64,000 nucleotides of DNA from Conus ventricosus. Its lineage: Eukaryota; Mollusca; Gastropoda; Neogastropoda; Conidae. The notes under the pieces were generated by a model, which was not told the DNA's origin, ran no database searches, and worked only from the letters and a program-made list of their open reading frames with translations. Each line of letters starts with the position of its first letter. Within the stretch, counting starts at the first letter, position 1. The translations under genes and the position numbers were made by a program. Shown in pieces: positions 47,721 to 57,539 of this stretch. Location of the stretch: assembly GCA_018398815.1 (NCBI GenBank), contig CM031607.1, positions 88,647,347 to 88,711,346 of the forward strand, in the 5' to 3' direction.

Positions 47721-49230
47721 GGTTTTTTCTCGGACCCCTTTAAAACCCCCGGAAAAAAGAAATTTTTAAAGATAGAATGATAGAATGAGGGCACTATTTT
47801 AAAAAATTTTGGGTTTTAAAAGGGTTTATTACCCCCTTTTGGAAAATTGCGGGCTTTAAAAACATTAATTCTGTCAAAAAAATAATTATATGGTTGAAAG
47901 CTTTTCCCAAAACCCCCTGGGGGCAATTTTTTAAAGAATTACAAGAATTTTTTTACGGGTATGGGAAAAAAAAAACAAGTTTTTAATTTTTGTCGAAAAA
48001 CGGTTATTTAAAAAAGTAAAGGATGGGGGTTGAATTTACCTGACATTCATGTTTTATTTAATGCTTTAAAATTTTAAAATGGATTAAAAAAACTGAGACA
48101 AACAACACAAAAATGGGGGAGGGCATGTTTATTTTCCCAAACCCCCAAATTTTTGAGAACATTGAGAAATTTCTCCCCCAAAACTTTTGTTTCAACATCA
48201 CTCAAGACAAGGTTTTTTGGAAAAATGATTTTTGTTTGTATCGCAGTTCCCACTCCCAAAAAAAAAACCAGAAAAATGCTAGAGAAAATACTTTCAGAAC
48301 CAATTCTTTACAATGGGCCCCTATCAAAATAAAGGGAAAAAAAATGAAAAACACCCCAAAAAGGCCCAAAAGAAAATTTTTTAGGGTTTCTGATTTTTTT
48401 AAAAAAAATTTGGGGGTTTTTCCCCCTTCCCTGAGGGAAATTTAGCCCCAAAATAATATTTGAAATAGATTTTTTATCTTTTGGTGGATGCAAAATTTTC
48501 CCTTTAAAAAAACCTTTAGAGAACAAAGGGGTTTTGAAAGAGATAAAAATAACATTTTAGGGAAGAAGTCAAACCCCCAGCCCAAAGAAAATATATTTTT
48601 TAGATAAAGGGGACCAAACGTTTTTTACAGAGTTAGTAAAGTAACCCGGGAACCCCCTGTTTAAAAAGGACGGAAAAAGTAAATTGACAGATAACCCTTT
48701 GGGAAAAAATGCTTTAGAAAAAATGCATTTTAATTAAAAGGTATTAAAACTAAAATGGTTTCAAATAAGAATAGTGCATCGAATAATTTAAAGGGTGTAG
48801 CTCTGAAAAAATGGGAAATAGTTTGAAAGTTATAAATGTAGTTTCTGTTTTAAAAGGAAAAAAACGCGTTTGAAATGTGTTCTGGAGATGATAATGTCAA
48901 AGAAAAGGGGAAACCTTGCAAGAATTAATTAAAAAGGGAAAATGTTTAAAAGCGAAAATCTGTCTCTTTTACCCGAAAACACTTTTACTATTTGGGGCAG
49001 ATGACAATTTCCCCAACTGAACAACATTCGCTTATTAAATTCTTAGGGCCCAAAAACTACATTTTTAAACTGTAAAAAAAAACCAAAAAGTAAGCCTTCA
49101 TTTTAAAATTTTCTAAAAATATAAAAAAGAAAATATTAATTTTAAAAATACTAGCAGCTGTCAACGAAAATTTCTAAAATTTAACCCCTAACCCGGATTA
49201 ATTTGAAGTATTATTTGAAAATGAATAAAA

Positions 49231-49727
49231 AAAAATTTAAGTTCCTGGGGTTTTAAAAAAAAAGGGATATGTATGTGTTCATTAAATCAAAAAAAGGGGA
49301 GAGTGGGGGTTGGGGGGTGGGTGGGGAGAGGAGGGGGTGTAAGGGAGTGAGCGGGGGTGTTTGTTTGCCCCTTTTTGTGCTTGTAGTTTTAAGAACACAG
49401 GATTGTGCTTAGTGATTTTTGTTTGTTTGTGTATGTGTTTTTATATCCAACAAAAAGAAAACAACCTTTCCTCGGCATACATTGAACTCGCACTCAAATC
49501 CATTCAAACCGAAAAAAAAATAACTCATTTCTAATATTATGTTTCACTGATTATTTACTACAATATTGTCAAACATGTACAGATTATGATTAATAACACA
49601 CAAACATGTGGTAATTTGCATCCGGAAATGTACAGCAAAAGAAAGATCATGTTGATGAAAGAATGGAGAAGAGAGAAAGAAGGAACTGTGGAATGGAAGA
49701 CGGAATGAGGAAAGAAATAAAAAATGC

Positions 49728-49730
<3 letters not shown>
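49231..49730. other. Transition to good-quality sequence, nothing recognised
   Basis: A G-rich patch (49290-49360) precedes normal-composition sequence. No gene or RNA is seen. An A-run of about 30 bases at 49731-49760 closes the segment. Confidence 0.5.
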
Positions 49731-49759
<29 letters not shown>

Positions 49760-49761
<2 letters not shown>

Positions 49762-51835
49762 CCGAATCTGAGATACATGATGCGATTAAAGGAATGAAAA
49801 GGGGTAAAGCTTCCGGCCCAGATGGCCTGCCTTCGGATCTTTTCCACGAGGGAAGAAACGTACTTGTTTAGATTTTTACATCCTTTGTTCAATAAGGTAT
49901 TTGAAAGTGGTGACTACCTGAAGGCTGGACTAAGGCAGTTATTTTTCCTTTACATAAGAAAGGCAGTCGTGGATGTGTAGACAACTACAGAAGCATTTCC
50001 TTGCTAAATGTAATCAGTAAAATTTACAATTCGATTATCAACAGGAGATTGTCACTTTTCTGCGACCATCATGAATGTATTCCTGAAGCTCAAGCCGGTT
50101 TCGGAAAGGCTACAGCACTTAGACAACATCTTTACCTTGCAATCACTTGTACAGAAGTACTTGACCAAACAAGGTGGCCGCTTTTACTCGCTTTTCGTAG
50201 ACTTTTCTAAAGCCTTTGATAGTGTTGACAGAAAAAAAGCTGTTGTATGTACTGCTTGCTAAAGGAATTCATGGGAAATGTTCAAAACTCTGCAAGGGAT
50301 GTATAAAAGTGTTAAAGCTGCTGTCTGTGTTGGAGATAAAATTACAGAATATTTTCAGTGCATGTCTGGAGTTCGCCAAGGATGTGTCCTAAGTCCCTGC
50401 TGTTTTCCATATTCTTATCTGAATTACACGCTGAGCTGATGAATTGTGGCGCTCGCGGTATTGATATTTTTGGGGATCCATTGGGTATTTTCCTTTTGAT
50501 GTATGCTGATGACATTGCTGTTTTATCTGATACTGTAGCAGATCTTCAAAAGAAGATTTACTGTCTGGAAACATACTGCAGAAGATGGGGTCTGAATGTC
50601 ATATGGATAAGACAAAGGTTGTTGTTTTCAAAAATGGTGGCTTTATCAAAAAGTGTGAAAAGTGGTTCTATAATGGTAACGAGTTAAAAGTCGAGCCCTC
50701 TTACAATTATCTTGGGGTCATTTTTTCATCCTCCCTCAAATGGACTAAATGTGTGGATGCTGTTTCTGTAAAGCTTTAAGAGCCGTCGCAGGGATAAAAA
50801 AGTTATACTTTAAATTACAAATGCTACCAGTTGATATGGTATTTAAAATTTTCGATACAAAAGTTAAGCCCATTCTTTTGTATAGTTCTGAAATCTGGGG
50901 ATTTGAAAAATACGATGCCATTGAAAGGGTACAAGTAAAAATATGCAAAATGATACTGGGGGTCGGAAGAGATGCAAAAAACAGTGTAGCACTGGGGAGG
51001 AATGTGGAAGGCTTCCAATATTCGTTGACACACAGACCCGACTTATGAAATACTGGTGCAGGATTGTAAATTGTCTAATGATAGGTACCCAAAGCAATGC
51101 TATGACATGTTACGGGCACATGATCTGTCAGGCGGAAGAACTGGGCTTCACAAGTCAGGCTATTATTATGCAAGTACGGTTTTGGCTACGTTTGGGCTAT
51201 GCAACACCCGGGGACATACTAGGTTATTTCATAGAAACAGTTCAAGAGCAGATTAAAAGATGTATCATATCAAAATTGGCACGACTTCGTCTCTTCAGAG
51301 GAGGATTACTGTTTGTACCATCCAGAAATTATAGGGCAAATTACATCATAAGTCTGGACCATGTCGCTCACAGGCGTTGCAATCTGTTTACTAAGGTGTA
51401 ATCGCTTGCCCCTGAATGGTATCCCTCGTTTTGGACAATTAAGAGTTGACCCATACTGTAAACAATGTGATGGCGACCAGATTGAAGACTTGGTGCATTT
51501 TCTTTTTGTATGCTGTAAGTACTCTTCTCTGAGAACGAAATTTCTACCTCTATATTATTATCGTTTTCCTAGCACTCTGAAAGTACAATTACTTTGTCAA
51601 AATCTTAAAGGTAAGCTTGCTTTGAAAAACTGCGCTTTATATTGTTGAATGCTTTAAAAGGAAGATGTTGATGTGGTAAAAGATGCAGCAGTGTTTTTCT
51701 TTCCTTTTTTGTATGAAAGGTTCACCTATAACTAGATGTTGATTACTGCATTTCTCCTTGTCATTATGGGCGGATGGCCTGCAAAGACTGAAATTAAATT
51801 ATTGTTATTGTTATTGTTATTGTTGTTATTACACA
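49760..51835 (+). mobile_element. 5'-truncated LINE with (TTATTG)n tail
   Basis: The element begins inside the RT just after an A-run and ends at a short TTATTG repeat (about 51799-51830), a tail type seen in several jockey/CR1/L2-like LINEs. The coding part, read through roughly six frameshifts, covers RT from the Gly-Lys-Ala-Ser-Gly-Pro-Asp-Gly segment to a C-terminal Cys/His motif. About 150 bp of 3' untranslated sequence separates the stop near 51648 from the tail. No endonuclease remains. The clade is not fixed by what can be read. Confidence 0.85.
49770..51648 (+). pseudogene. LINE reverse transcriptase with C-terminal Cys/His motif
   Basis: RT blocks in order: Lys-Ala-Ser-Gly-Pro-Asp-Gly (about 49807), Pro-Glu-Ala-Gln-Ala-Gly-Phe (50082-50102), motif A Val-Asp-Phe-Ser-Lys-Ala-Phe-Asp-Ser-Val-Asp (about 50197-50230), Ser-Gly-Val-Arg-Gln-Gly-Cys (50367-50388), motif C Tyr-Ala-Asp-Asp at 50502-50513 and Tyr-Leu-Gly-Val (50707-50720). 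Downstream, a Cys-x2-Cys, His, Cys arrangement (51450-51520, Cys-Lys-Gln-Cys and His-Phe-Leu) resembles the C-terminal zinc motif of such LINEs. Catalytic residues survive but frameshifts near 50100, 50260, 50395, 50605, 50760, 50990 and 51370 break the frame. Confidence 0.85.
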
Positions 51836-52251
51836 CCTGAAGGGAGCGAGTGTTGTCCGCGCGTAACGCCCACTCGTTGGACGGCTCGGACGATTTGTCC
51901 CAAACTGGTGGCCAGCCCCCATGCTGCTCGGTGTCCAGTGATTTATACTCCTCTTGTTCCGCCAATCAGATGATCGCGAGCTGTCCCACTGCAGCAAGCG
52001 TGCGCGCTGCGATGTCAGACGGGCCACGACATGTACAGGCTGCACACCAGAAACTAATGCGCCAACGGCCTCACTTAAGGACTCGAGTATTTATAGACTG
52101 GCGCACTGAGATTGTTTCGAGAATTTGTATTGAATCTCCTCGTTTTCTATTATATGGCCATCAAGGTACAAGCCAGATGGTTCCAAACAGACAGATTAAA
52201 ATCAAGGGAATTGGACTATTTGGGGGTTTCCAGCTGGTGGAAGGGTGTGCG
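51836..52251. other. Non-coding, nothing recognised
   Basis: Good-quality sequence of ordinary composition between the LINE tail and the satellite. Open frames are short and without motifs. I recognise no gene or RNA. Confidence 0.5.
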
Positions 52252-52422
52252 TAGCTATATGCCCCCGTCTCTATATGCCCCCGTCTCTATATGCCCCCGA
52301 CCGTTATGCCCCGTCTCTATATGCCCCCATCTCTATATGCCCCCGTCTCTATATGCCCCCCGACCGTTATGCCCCCGTCTCTATATGCCCCCGTCTCTAT
52401 ATGCCCCCGGGGGCATATAGAG
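52252..52422 (+). repeat. 16-bp array (GTCTCTATATGCCCCC and variant), ends in a palindrome
   Basis: Roughly ten units of 15-17 bp. Two variants alternate irregularly: GTCTCTATATGCCCCC and CGACCGTTATGCCCCC. The array closes with a perfect 28-bp palindrome at 52395-52422 (centre GCCCCCGGGGGC), where the unit turns into its own reverse complement and runs into AGGTGTCCCC. The same two variants form the inverted array at 53198-53345. Confidence 0.95.
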
Positions 52423-52442
52423 GTGTCCCCTTTGAAGGCATT

Positions 52443-52690
52443 CAGGTCACGTCAGGTCAGGTCAGGTTAGGGCATGTCAGGTCAAGTAAGGTTAGGTCAG
52501 GTCACGTCACGTCAGGTCACGTCAGGTCACGTCAGGTCAGGTCAGGTCAGGTCAGGTCAGGTCACATCACGTCAGGTCAGGTCACGTCAGGTCAGGTCAG
52601 GTCACGTCACGTCACGTCAAGTCAGGTCACGTCACCTCAGGTCAGGTCAGGTCACGTCAGGTCAGGTCAGGTCAGGTCACGTCAGGTCAC
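52443..52690 (+). repeat. GGTCA/CGTCA pentamer array, plus orientation
   Basis: About 50 tandem pentamers, nearly all GGTCA with interspersed CGTCA, and a few CATCA or AGTCA. Consecutive GGTCAGGTCA units create many AGGTCA words, which match the nuclear-receptor half-site. The array ends where orientation flips. Confidence 0.97.
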
Positions 52691-53010
52691 CTGACCTGAC
52701 CTCACCTGACGTGACGTGACCTGACCTGACCTAACGTGACCTGACCTGACCTGACCTGGCGTGACCTGACGTGACCTGACTTGACCTGACATGACATGAC
52801 GTGACCTGACGTGACCTGACCTGACGTGACCTGACCTGACGTGACCTGACCTGACCTGACCTGGCCTGACCTGACGTGACCTGACGTGACCTAACCTGAC
52901 CTAACCTGACCTGACGTGACCTGACCTGACCTGACGTGACCTGACGTGACCTAACCTGACCTTACCTGACCTGACGTGACCTAGCCTGACCTAACCTGCC
53001 TTGACCTGAC
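52691..53010 (-). repeat. TGACC/TGACG pentamer array, opposite orientation
   Basis: About 62 pentamers of TGACC with interspersed TGACG, the reverse complement of the preceding array. The turn at 52684-52697 reads AGGTCA-CC-TGACCT, an inverted half-site pair with a 2-bp spacer. The two arrays are not an exact mirror, since the order of variants and the length differ. Confidence 0.97.
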
Positions 53011-53063
53011 TGACTTTAACTCTGACCATTAGTTGACCTTTGGTCATCGTGTAACTTGAATTG

Positions 53064-53185
53064 AGGGAACATAGGGCTAGGGAACATAGGTCTAGGGAAC
53101 ATAGGGCTAGGGAACATAGGGCTAGGGAACATAGGGCTAGGGAACATAGACCTAGGGAACATAGACCTAGGGAACATAGGGCTGT
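53064..53185 (+). repeat. 15-bp array (GGGAACATAGGGCTA)
   Basis: Eight copies of a 15-bp unit with three variants at the last positions (GGGCTA, GGTCTA, GACCTA). The 15-bp period keeps a frame open, giving a Arg-Glu-His-Arg-Ala type repeat, but there is no start context or flanking coding sequence, so it is non-coding. Confidence 0.95.
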
Positions 53186-53197
53186 AACCACTACAGG

Positions 53198-53345
53198 GGC
53201 ATATAGAGACGGGGGCATAACGGTCGGGGGGCATATAGAGACGGGGGAATAACGGTCGGGGGGCATATAGAGACGGGGGCATAACGGTTGGGGGGCATAT
53301 AGAGACGGGGGCATATTAGGGAGGGGGCATATAGAGGTGTCCCCG
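53198..53345 (-). repeat. 16-bp array, inverted copy
   Basis: The units of 52252-52422 in reverse complement (GGGGGCATATAGAGAC and GGGGGCATAACGGTCG), about nine copies. It ends in CATATAGAGGTGTCCCC, the same junction as found at the end of the first array. Confidence 0.95.
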
Positions 53346-53349
53346 GTGG

Positions 53350-54109
53350 AAAGATAGGGTTACGGGTGAGTGCAAAGTCCTGAAATGGGACGTCAACAAA
53401 GGGGAAGGTAATGTACTTCAGATTGCCTGTAATTTCATCATCGCAAATCCTCCAAAACAAGGGGGATGATTCGTGGGAAACTTGTTCTTTTGATCATTAT
53501 CAGCTTTGTCATTAAATGCTGCCTCAAGTTTGCAGGCCTCATAACTCTTACATGGATTATATAGTCTTTTAGGGCAAAATTCTAATTGTGGCGTGTGTCC
53601 ACAACGGTACGACCGGTGATGTAGCAAGCCAGGCTCTACCCCGTCCAGAGTAGGTCCCGTATTAAGTAGCCTGGACCAAAATATACAACGGGTTAAAACT
53701 AGCCTGGGCGGTTTTTTTCTTATACTCGTACAGTTTGGCCTTTGCCAGTCTATATCGGGGCATTTAATACCCCCTCCTTTTGTTTTTCTCGTGCAATACA
53801 TCAGCATTTGAAGGGTGTGGAGGATTGCCAAGAAATACAACTTTAACAAGTAGGCTAGGTGAACTGTAAGGGACATTTTTATGTAACATTAAAATGTTCA
53901 AAGCAAATGGTCCATTTGAAGCAGCCCTTGGCAAAATTACGGCTATCCCTGCTGAAAAAGTTCCTAATGCATGTAACCCCATCAAAGCAAAGAATTAAAC
54001 GATGCAAAGGATCACGTCTGTGCATTGCATCAAGATGGCCAGAAACAACTGCCAATGATTTTATATTCAAAAGATCCATACACTAGCCCGTTTGGTTGTT
54101 CCCTTTCAA
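53350..54109. other. Non-coding, nothing recognised
   Basis: Clean, ordinary composition, short open frames on both strands without recognisable domains. A 73-codon minus-strand and a 75-codon plus-strand frame overlap at 53764-54086. Neither has supporting features. Confidence 0.5.
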
Positions 54110-54403
54110 CATATAACTAATAAGTGAAAGAAGAAAAGATACCCTGGAGGTTCCAGAGGAACTCAGAATAGCACTGTCTACACACCGAACCAGCCATCCG
54201 GAGCATCTGCACCACCTTTGGAAGTCTGTGCGCTGTTGACGTAGGGTTCAGGCACGTCATGGCATGCTATTATGACGGCAAGGGACAGAACTGCTCTCTG
54301 ACAAAGCCATTGTTCGACGATTTCTGGACTGACACAAAAGAACCTGCGTGGCAGTGTCCCCATGGCTGTACTAGGCCTGTGATTCACACCGCAGGCTTTC
54401 CAG
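54110..54403 (+). repeat. Diverged third copy of a module in the A/B 3' flank
   Basis: Aligns in order with 31125-31345 (copy A flank) and 59210-59430 (copy B flank). Shared words include TAAGT(G)AAAG, CCACC(T)TTGGAAG, AACTGCTCTCTG against AACTGCTCCCTG, and ACACAAAAGAACCT against ACACAAAGAACCT. Identity looks like about two thirds by eye. From about 54178 a plus-strand frame stays open to the gap and encodes a Cys-rich peptide (Cys-Ala-Val-Asp, Met-Ala-Cys-Tyr-Tyr, Asn-Cys-Ser-Leu, Trp-Gln-Cys-Pro-His-Gly-Cys). The family is not recognised. It may be an exon or a repeat family member. Confidence 0.55.
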
Positions 54404-54503
54404 NNNNNNNNNNNNNNNNNNNNNNNNNNNNNNNNNNNNNNNNNNNNNNNNNNNNNNNNNNNNNNNNNNNNNNNNNNNNNNNNNNNNNNNNNNNNNNNNN
54501 NNN
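54404..54503. other. Assembly gap of 100 N
   Basis: Exactly 100 N, gap of unknown length. It removes the left end, gag and RT N-terminus of DIRS copy B. Confidence 0.99.
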
Positions 54504-55255
54504 GAGGTGAATAAACTCAGATCAAAAAGGAGTTATATCCCCTTGTACACATGTACACGACCACCATGTGTCGCCTGTGTTTACAAGGCCAAAAAAAAGG
54601 ATGGGTCAAATTGCATGATTCTGAATTTGAAAAAAAATGAATCAAGATATTACTTACTACCATTTCAAAATGGATACCTTGCATGTTGCACTGAAGTTAG
54701 TGACACCTTTTTGTTTCACGGCTTCTATAGACCTAAAGGATGCCTATCATTCCATCCCATTGCACAAGCACATAGGAAGTATCTCAGATTCAGATGGAGA
54801 GGCCAACTCTGGGAATATAACTGTATGCCAAATGGTCTGGCTCTTGCCCCTAGGAAATTTACCAAAATGTTGAACCTGTTTTGCCAAACTGAGACAAGAA
54901 AATCATGTCTCCACCAACTTTCTGGATGGTTCTCTTCTCCTTGCCGAATCAGAATCAGAATGCATAGAGAATATCCAAGCCACAGTGCAGCTTTTTCGTT
55001 CACTCGGCTTCATTGTACACCAAGAGAAATCAGCTCTTAAACCAACCCAGGTTATTCAGTATCTAGGGGTGATTATTGATTCCAGAACAATGACAGTCAC
55101 TTTGACACCTGAAAGGAAAGACAATCTGAAACACTGCTGTGTCCAGCTACTGAAAGCCAACAAACCAATTATCAGAGAACTAGCCAAGGTTATTGGGAAA
55201 ATGGTGGCAAGTTTTCCGGCAGTGAAATTTGGGCCCTACATTATCGTCACTTAGA
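54504..55255 (+). pseudogene. DIRS reverse transcriptase, copy B (partial)
   Basis: Begins in the fingers region at the gap. The Val-Ile-Ser-Pro type segment and the Ile-Leu-Asn-Leu-Lys-Lys motif are seen (54530-54640, with a frame change from A-run length). Motif A Asp-Leu-Lys-Asp-Ala-Tyr is intact (54730-54748). The motif-C position reads Phe-Leu-Asp-Gly-Ser-Leu-Leu (Asp 54925-54927, Gly 54928-54930), where DIRS relatives usually have Asp-Asp-Ser. The thumb follows with Leu-Gly-Phe-Ile-Val-His, Tyr-Leu-Gly-Val-Ile-Ile-Asp-Ser and Lys-Phe-Gly-Pro. Frameshifts lie near 54640, 54750, 54890 and 55250. Confidence 0.85.
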
Positions 55256-55797
55256 AGGCAACAAAAAACTGCACTGAGACAAACAAAGGGAAATTTTGAT
55301 GGATATACCACACTGACCCCACAATCCAAAGAAGAGCTTAAGTGGTGGATAAGTAATGTAGATACTGCTTACAATGGCGTGACACATCCAGATTTTGACG
55401 TTACTGTGACGTCAGATGCCAGTATGACAGGATGGGGATGTGCATGTAAGACACAGAGCTCTGGAGGATTGTGGCTACCAGTTGAAACTCGCTTCCACAC
55501 TAATTACCTTGAACTTAAGGCAGCTTATTTCGCACTGAAGTGCTTCCAGGCAGATCTTGATGGAAAACATGTGCGCCTGCTGACTGATAATTCCACAGCA
55601 GTAGCCTGTAGTAACAACATGGGCACAAGCCACTCTGACAGCTGTAACGAGATGACAGCCACTATCTGGGAGTGGGCTGTGGACAGAAATGTATGGCTGA
55701 GTGCATACCACATCCCAGGGAAAGACAATACAGCTGCAGATGAAGAATCAAGAAAAATAATGAGGATGCAGAGTGGAAACTGGACAGTACTGTGTTG
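55229..55797 (+). CDS. DIRS RNase H domain, copy B
   Basis: Continuous 189-codon frame downstream of the RT. The four carboxylates of an RNase H active site are in order: Asp in Thr-Ser-Asp-Ala-Ser (55415-55417), Glu in Tyr-Leu-Glu-Leu-Lys-Ala-Ala (55511-55513), Asp in Leu-Thr-Asp-Asn-Ser-Thr-Ala-Val-Ala (55586-55588), and the Asp of the His-Ile-Pro-Gly-Lys-Asp-Asn-Thr-Ala-Ala-Asp segment (55739-55741). The domain removes RNA from the RNA-DNA hybrid during retrotransposition. The listed start is where the frame opens, not a true initiation codon. The frame ends early at 55797 through a 1-base shift relative to the linker. It is part of the pol polyprotein. Confidence 0.87.
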
Positions 55798-56304
55798 ACA
55801 GATACAGTCAACAAGTTGCAGATTTCCTTTCAAATTGATTTCTTTGCTTCCAGAATAAACAAACAGCATCACTGTTATGTCTCTTATAGAGCCGACCTGA
55901 GGCACATGCGGTTGATGCTTTCTCCTTAAATTGGGGAAAACTACAATGGTATGCTTTTCCTCCTTTCAGCCTGCTGCCCAGTGTTTTGCAGAAGATACGG
56001 AAGGAGAGAGCGACAGGCCTGCTCATCTTCCCCTTATGGCCACACAGGTCTGGTGGCCGGTTGTACAGAAAATGCTGACCCAGGAACCAGTCCGTCTACC
56101 CTCCACACCTGCCCTGCTGACACTGCCCAGCCACCCGGGTCGCACTCACCGCCTGCTGCCAAAGCTACAACTTCTGGCATGCAGTGTATCAGGAGCACGT
56201 TTGAACAGGAAGGATTCTCCCTGATGCAGTAGATCTTCTCATGAACTCTGGAGGCCCACCACCAAAACGTCGTACAATTACATACATTAGTAGGTGGATA
56301 GAAT
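55798..56304 (+). pseudogene. DIRS linker domain between RNase H and recombinase, copy B
   Basis: After the frame shift, the segment Ile-Asp-Phe-Phe-Ala-Ser-Arg-Ile-Asn-Lys-Gln (55838-55868) matches the Asp-x-Phe-Ala-Ser-Arg block that follows RNase H in DIRS pol. Tyr-Ala-Phe-Pro-Pro-Phe-Ser (55950-55970) and a Trp-Pro block near 56035 follow, then a Pro-Ser-x-Pro-Gly-Arg-Thr-His-Arg-Leu-Leu-Pro segment (56128-56165). Two or three shifts break it. Its function is unknown. I see no adenine-methyltransferase motif of the kind some DIRS elements carry here. Confidence 0.6.
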
Positions 56305-57196
56305 ATGCCTCAAAAAACGGCCATGGCAGTGAGATCACCCACACCGCCACAGGTTGCAAACTTTTTAGCTTCCATGTTTACAGATGGGGCAAGCTATAGT
56401 GCTGTAAATTCTGCAAGAAGTGCATTATCAGTTTTTCTGCCATCAGTGAGAGGAGTATCAGTAGGTAATTTACCAGAGATTTGCAGACTTGTCAAAGGGG
56501 TTTTTGAGGAAAGACCCGCACTGCCAAGGTACAGACACACCTGGGATGTTAGTGTAGTGTTGGATTACATGTGCTCACTTCCAGATGTAAATACTTTGGA
56601 TTTGAAACAACTGACATTGAAAACAGTAACTCTAATGGCACTTCTTACTGGGCAAAGAGGCCATGCTCTTCATCTACTGAAAACTACAGATGTGCATATC
56701 AGTGAAAGGAAGTGTATTTTACAGTTTTCTAGTAAACACAAAAACACTAAGCCAGGCAGTCACACGAGCCAGCAGAACTTCTGCCTATTCGCAAAACACC
56801 AAATTATGCTTAGTGACGCACATACAACTGTATCTGAAGAAAACTGAAACGCCCAGGAAAGGGCCAGAACTCTTTATTGCCATTCATAGACCACATGCTC
56901 CCATTTCCAGAAACACATTTTCTCGGTGGGTCAAACAAGTGCTGGCTGCGGCAGGAGTGGACACAGAGACATATGGTGCACACACAACGCGTGCCGCGAG
57001 TTGTTCGGCAGCTGCAAGTGAAGGAGTGAACCTTGCCACCATCCTCAGAGCAGCTGGATGGTCGGCAGAAAATACCTTCACCAAGTTTTACAAGAAGCGG
57101 TACTGTCTAAACCAAATTTTGGACAGGCAGTATTGGACAAGTTTGTTAAGAAGTCGTGAATTCTGTACAGTATGTAGTTGGCAAATTTCAGACTAA
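56305..57196 (+). pseudogene. DIRS tyrosine recombinase, copy B
   Basis: The integrase of the element. It belongs to the phage-integrase/tyrosine-recombinase family and acts on the circular DNA intermediate. The core-binding part runs over 56305-56600 (Phe-Leu-Ala-Ser-Met-Phe, Ser-Ala-Arg-Ser-Ala-Leu-Ser). Catalytic residues are all visible: Arg in Thr-Gly-Gln-Arg-Gly-His (56656-56658), His-x-x-Arg as His-Thr-Thr-Arg (56981-56992) and nucleophile Tyr in Lys-Phe-Tyr (57089-57091). Frame 1 runs to 56847 and frame 2 from 56690 to 57196, so one frameshift near 56830 separates the first Arg from the rest. A single-base sequence error there would make it intact. Confidence 0.88.
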
Positions 57197-57414
57197 CTGG
57201 GAAATGTGCTTACAATATTCTGCATTTAACTGCATTGTGAATGCAGGCCAGTAGGCACTGCAGTTGGAATATGTTTCAAGTTTGTGTTCAACATGTTATG
57301 TTTGGTGATATTCACCTGTACTGAATCAGATTAAATTGATATACATGTATTGATGACTGCAATTGGTTTTTGCAATTATGTGAAATGCTGCGTAGTCACT
57401 AGATGCTCTAAAAT

Positions 57415-57539
57415 CTCACGTGACTCCGTATGACTGAAGAGAGGCGATAAATAATTGAAAAATTAAACTAGACTTACGCAGAAAGGTGACGTTTAATTTG
57501 AATTATTTAGAGCCTATCGTAAGGAGGGAGGAGTTACGT
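57415..57539 (+). repeat. DIRS internal complementary region, copy B
   Basis: The first part, 57415-57455, is the reverse complement of the left-end block a seen in copy A (21001-21040). The second part, 57451-57539, is the reverse complement of the right terminus 57683-57770. It lies about 220 bp after the recombinase stop. Confidence 0.78.

Larger units (their letters stand above)
45540..49230 (+). mobile_element. Decayed LINE with AP-endonuclease and RT
   Basis: A plus-strand LINE with order endonuclease C-terminus, connecting region, RT and C-terminal domain. It is of the same general group as the LINE inside DIRS copy A, but a different family member. The boundaries are approximate: no target duplication or tail is visible because the sequence around both ends is noisy. 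Many frameshifts are present; how many are genuine and how many are sequence errors is unclear. Confidence 0.65.

Noticed and set aside
52245..52719. 149- and 81-codon frames through the satellite
   Set aside because: The 15/16-bp and 5-bp repeats keep frames open by their period. The peptides are simple repeats.
52443..53010. CRISPR-like array
   Set aside because: Direct pentamer repeats without unique spacers in a eukaryotic sequence; a satellite, not a CRISPR array.
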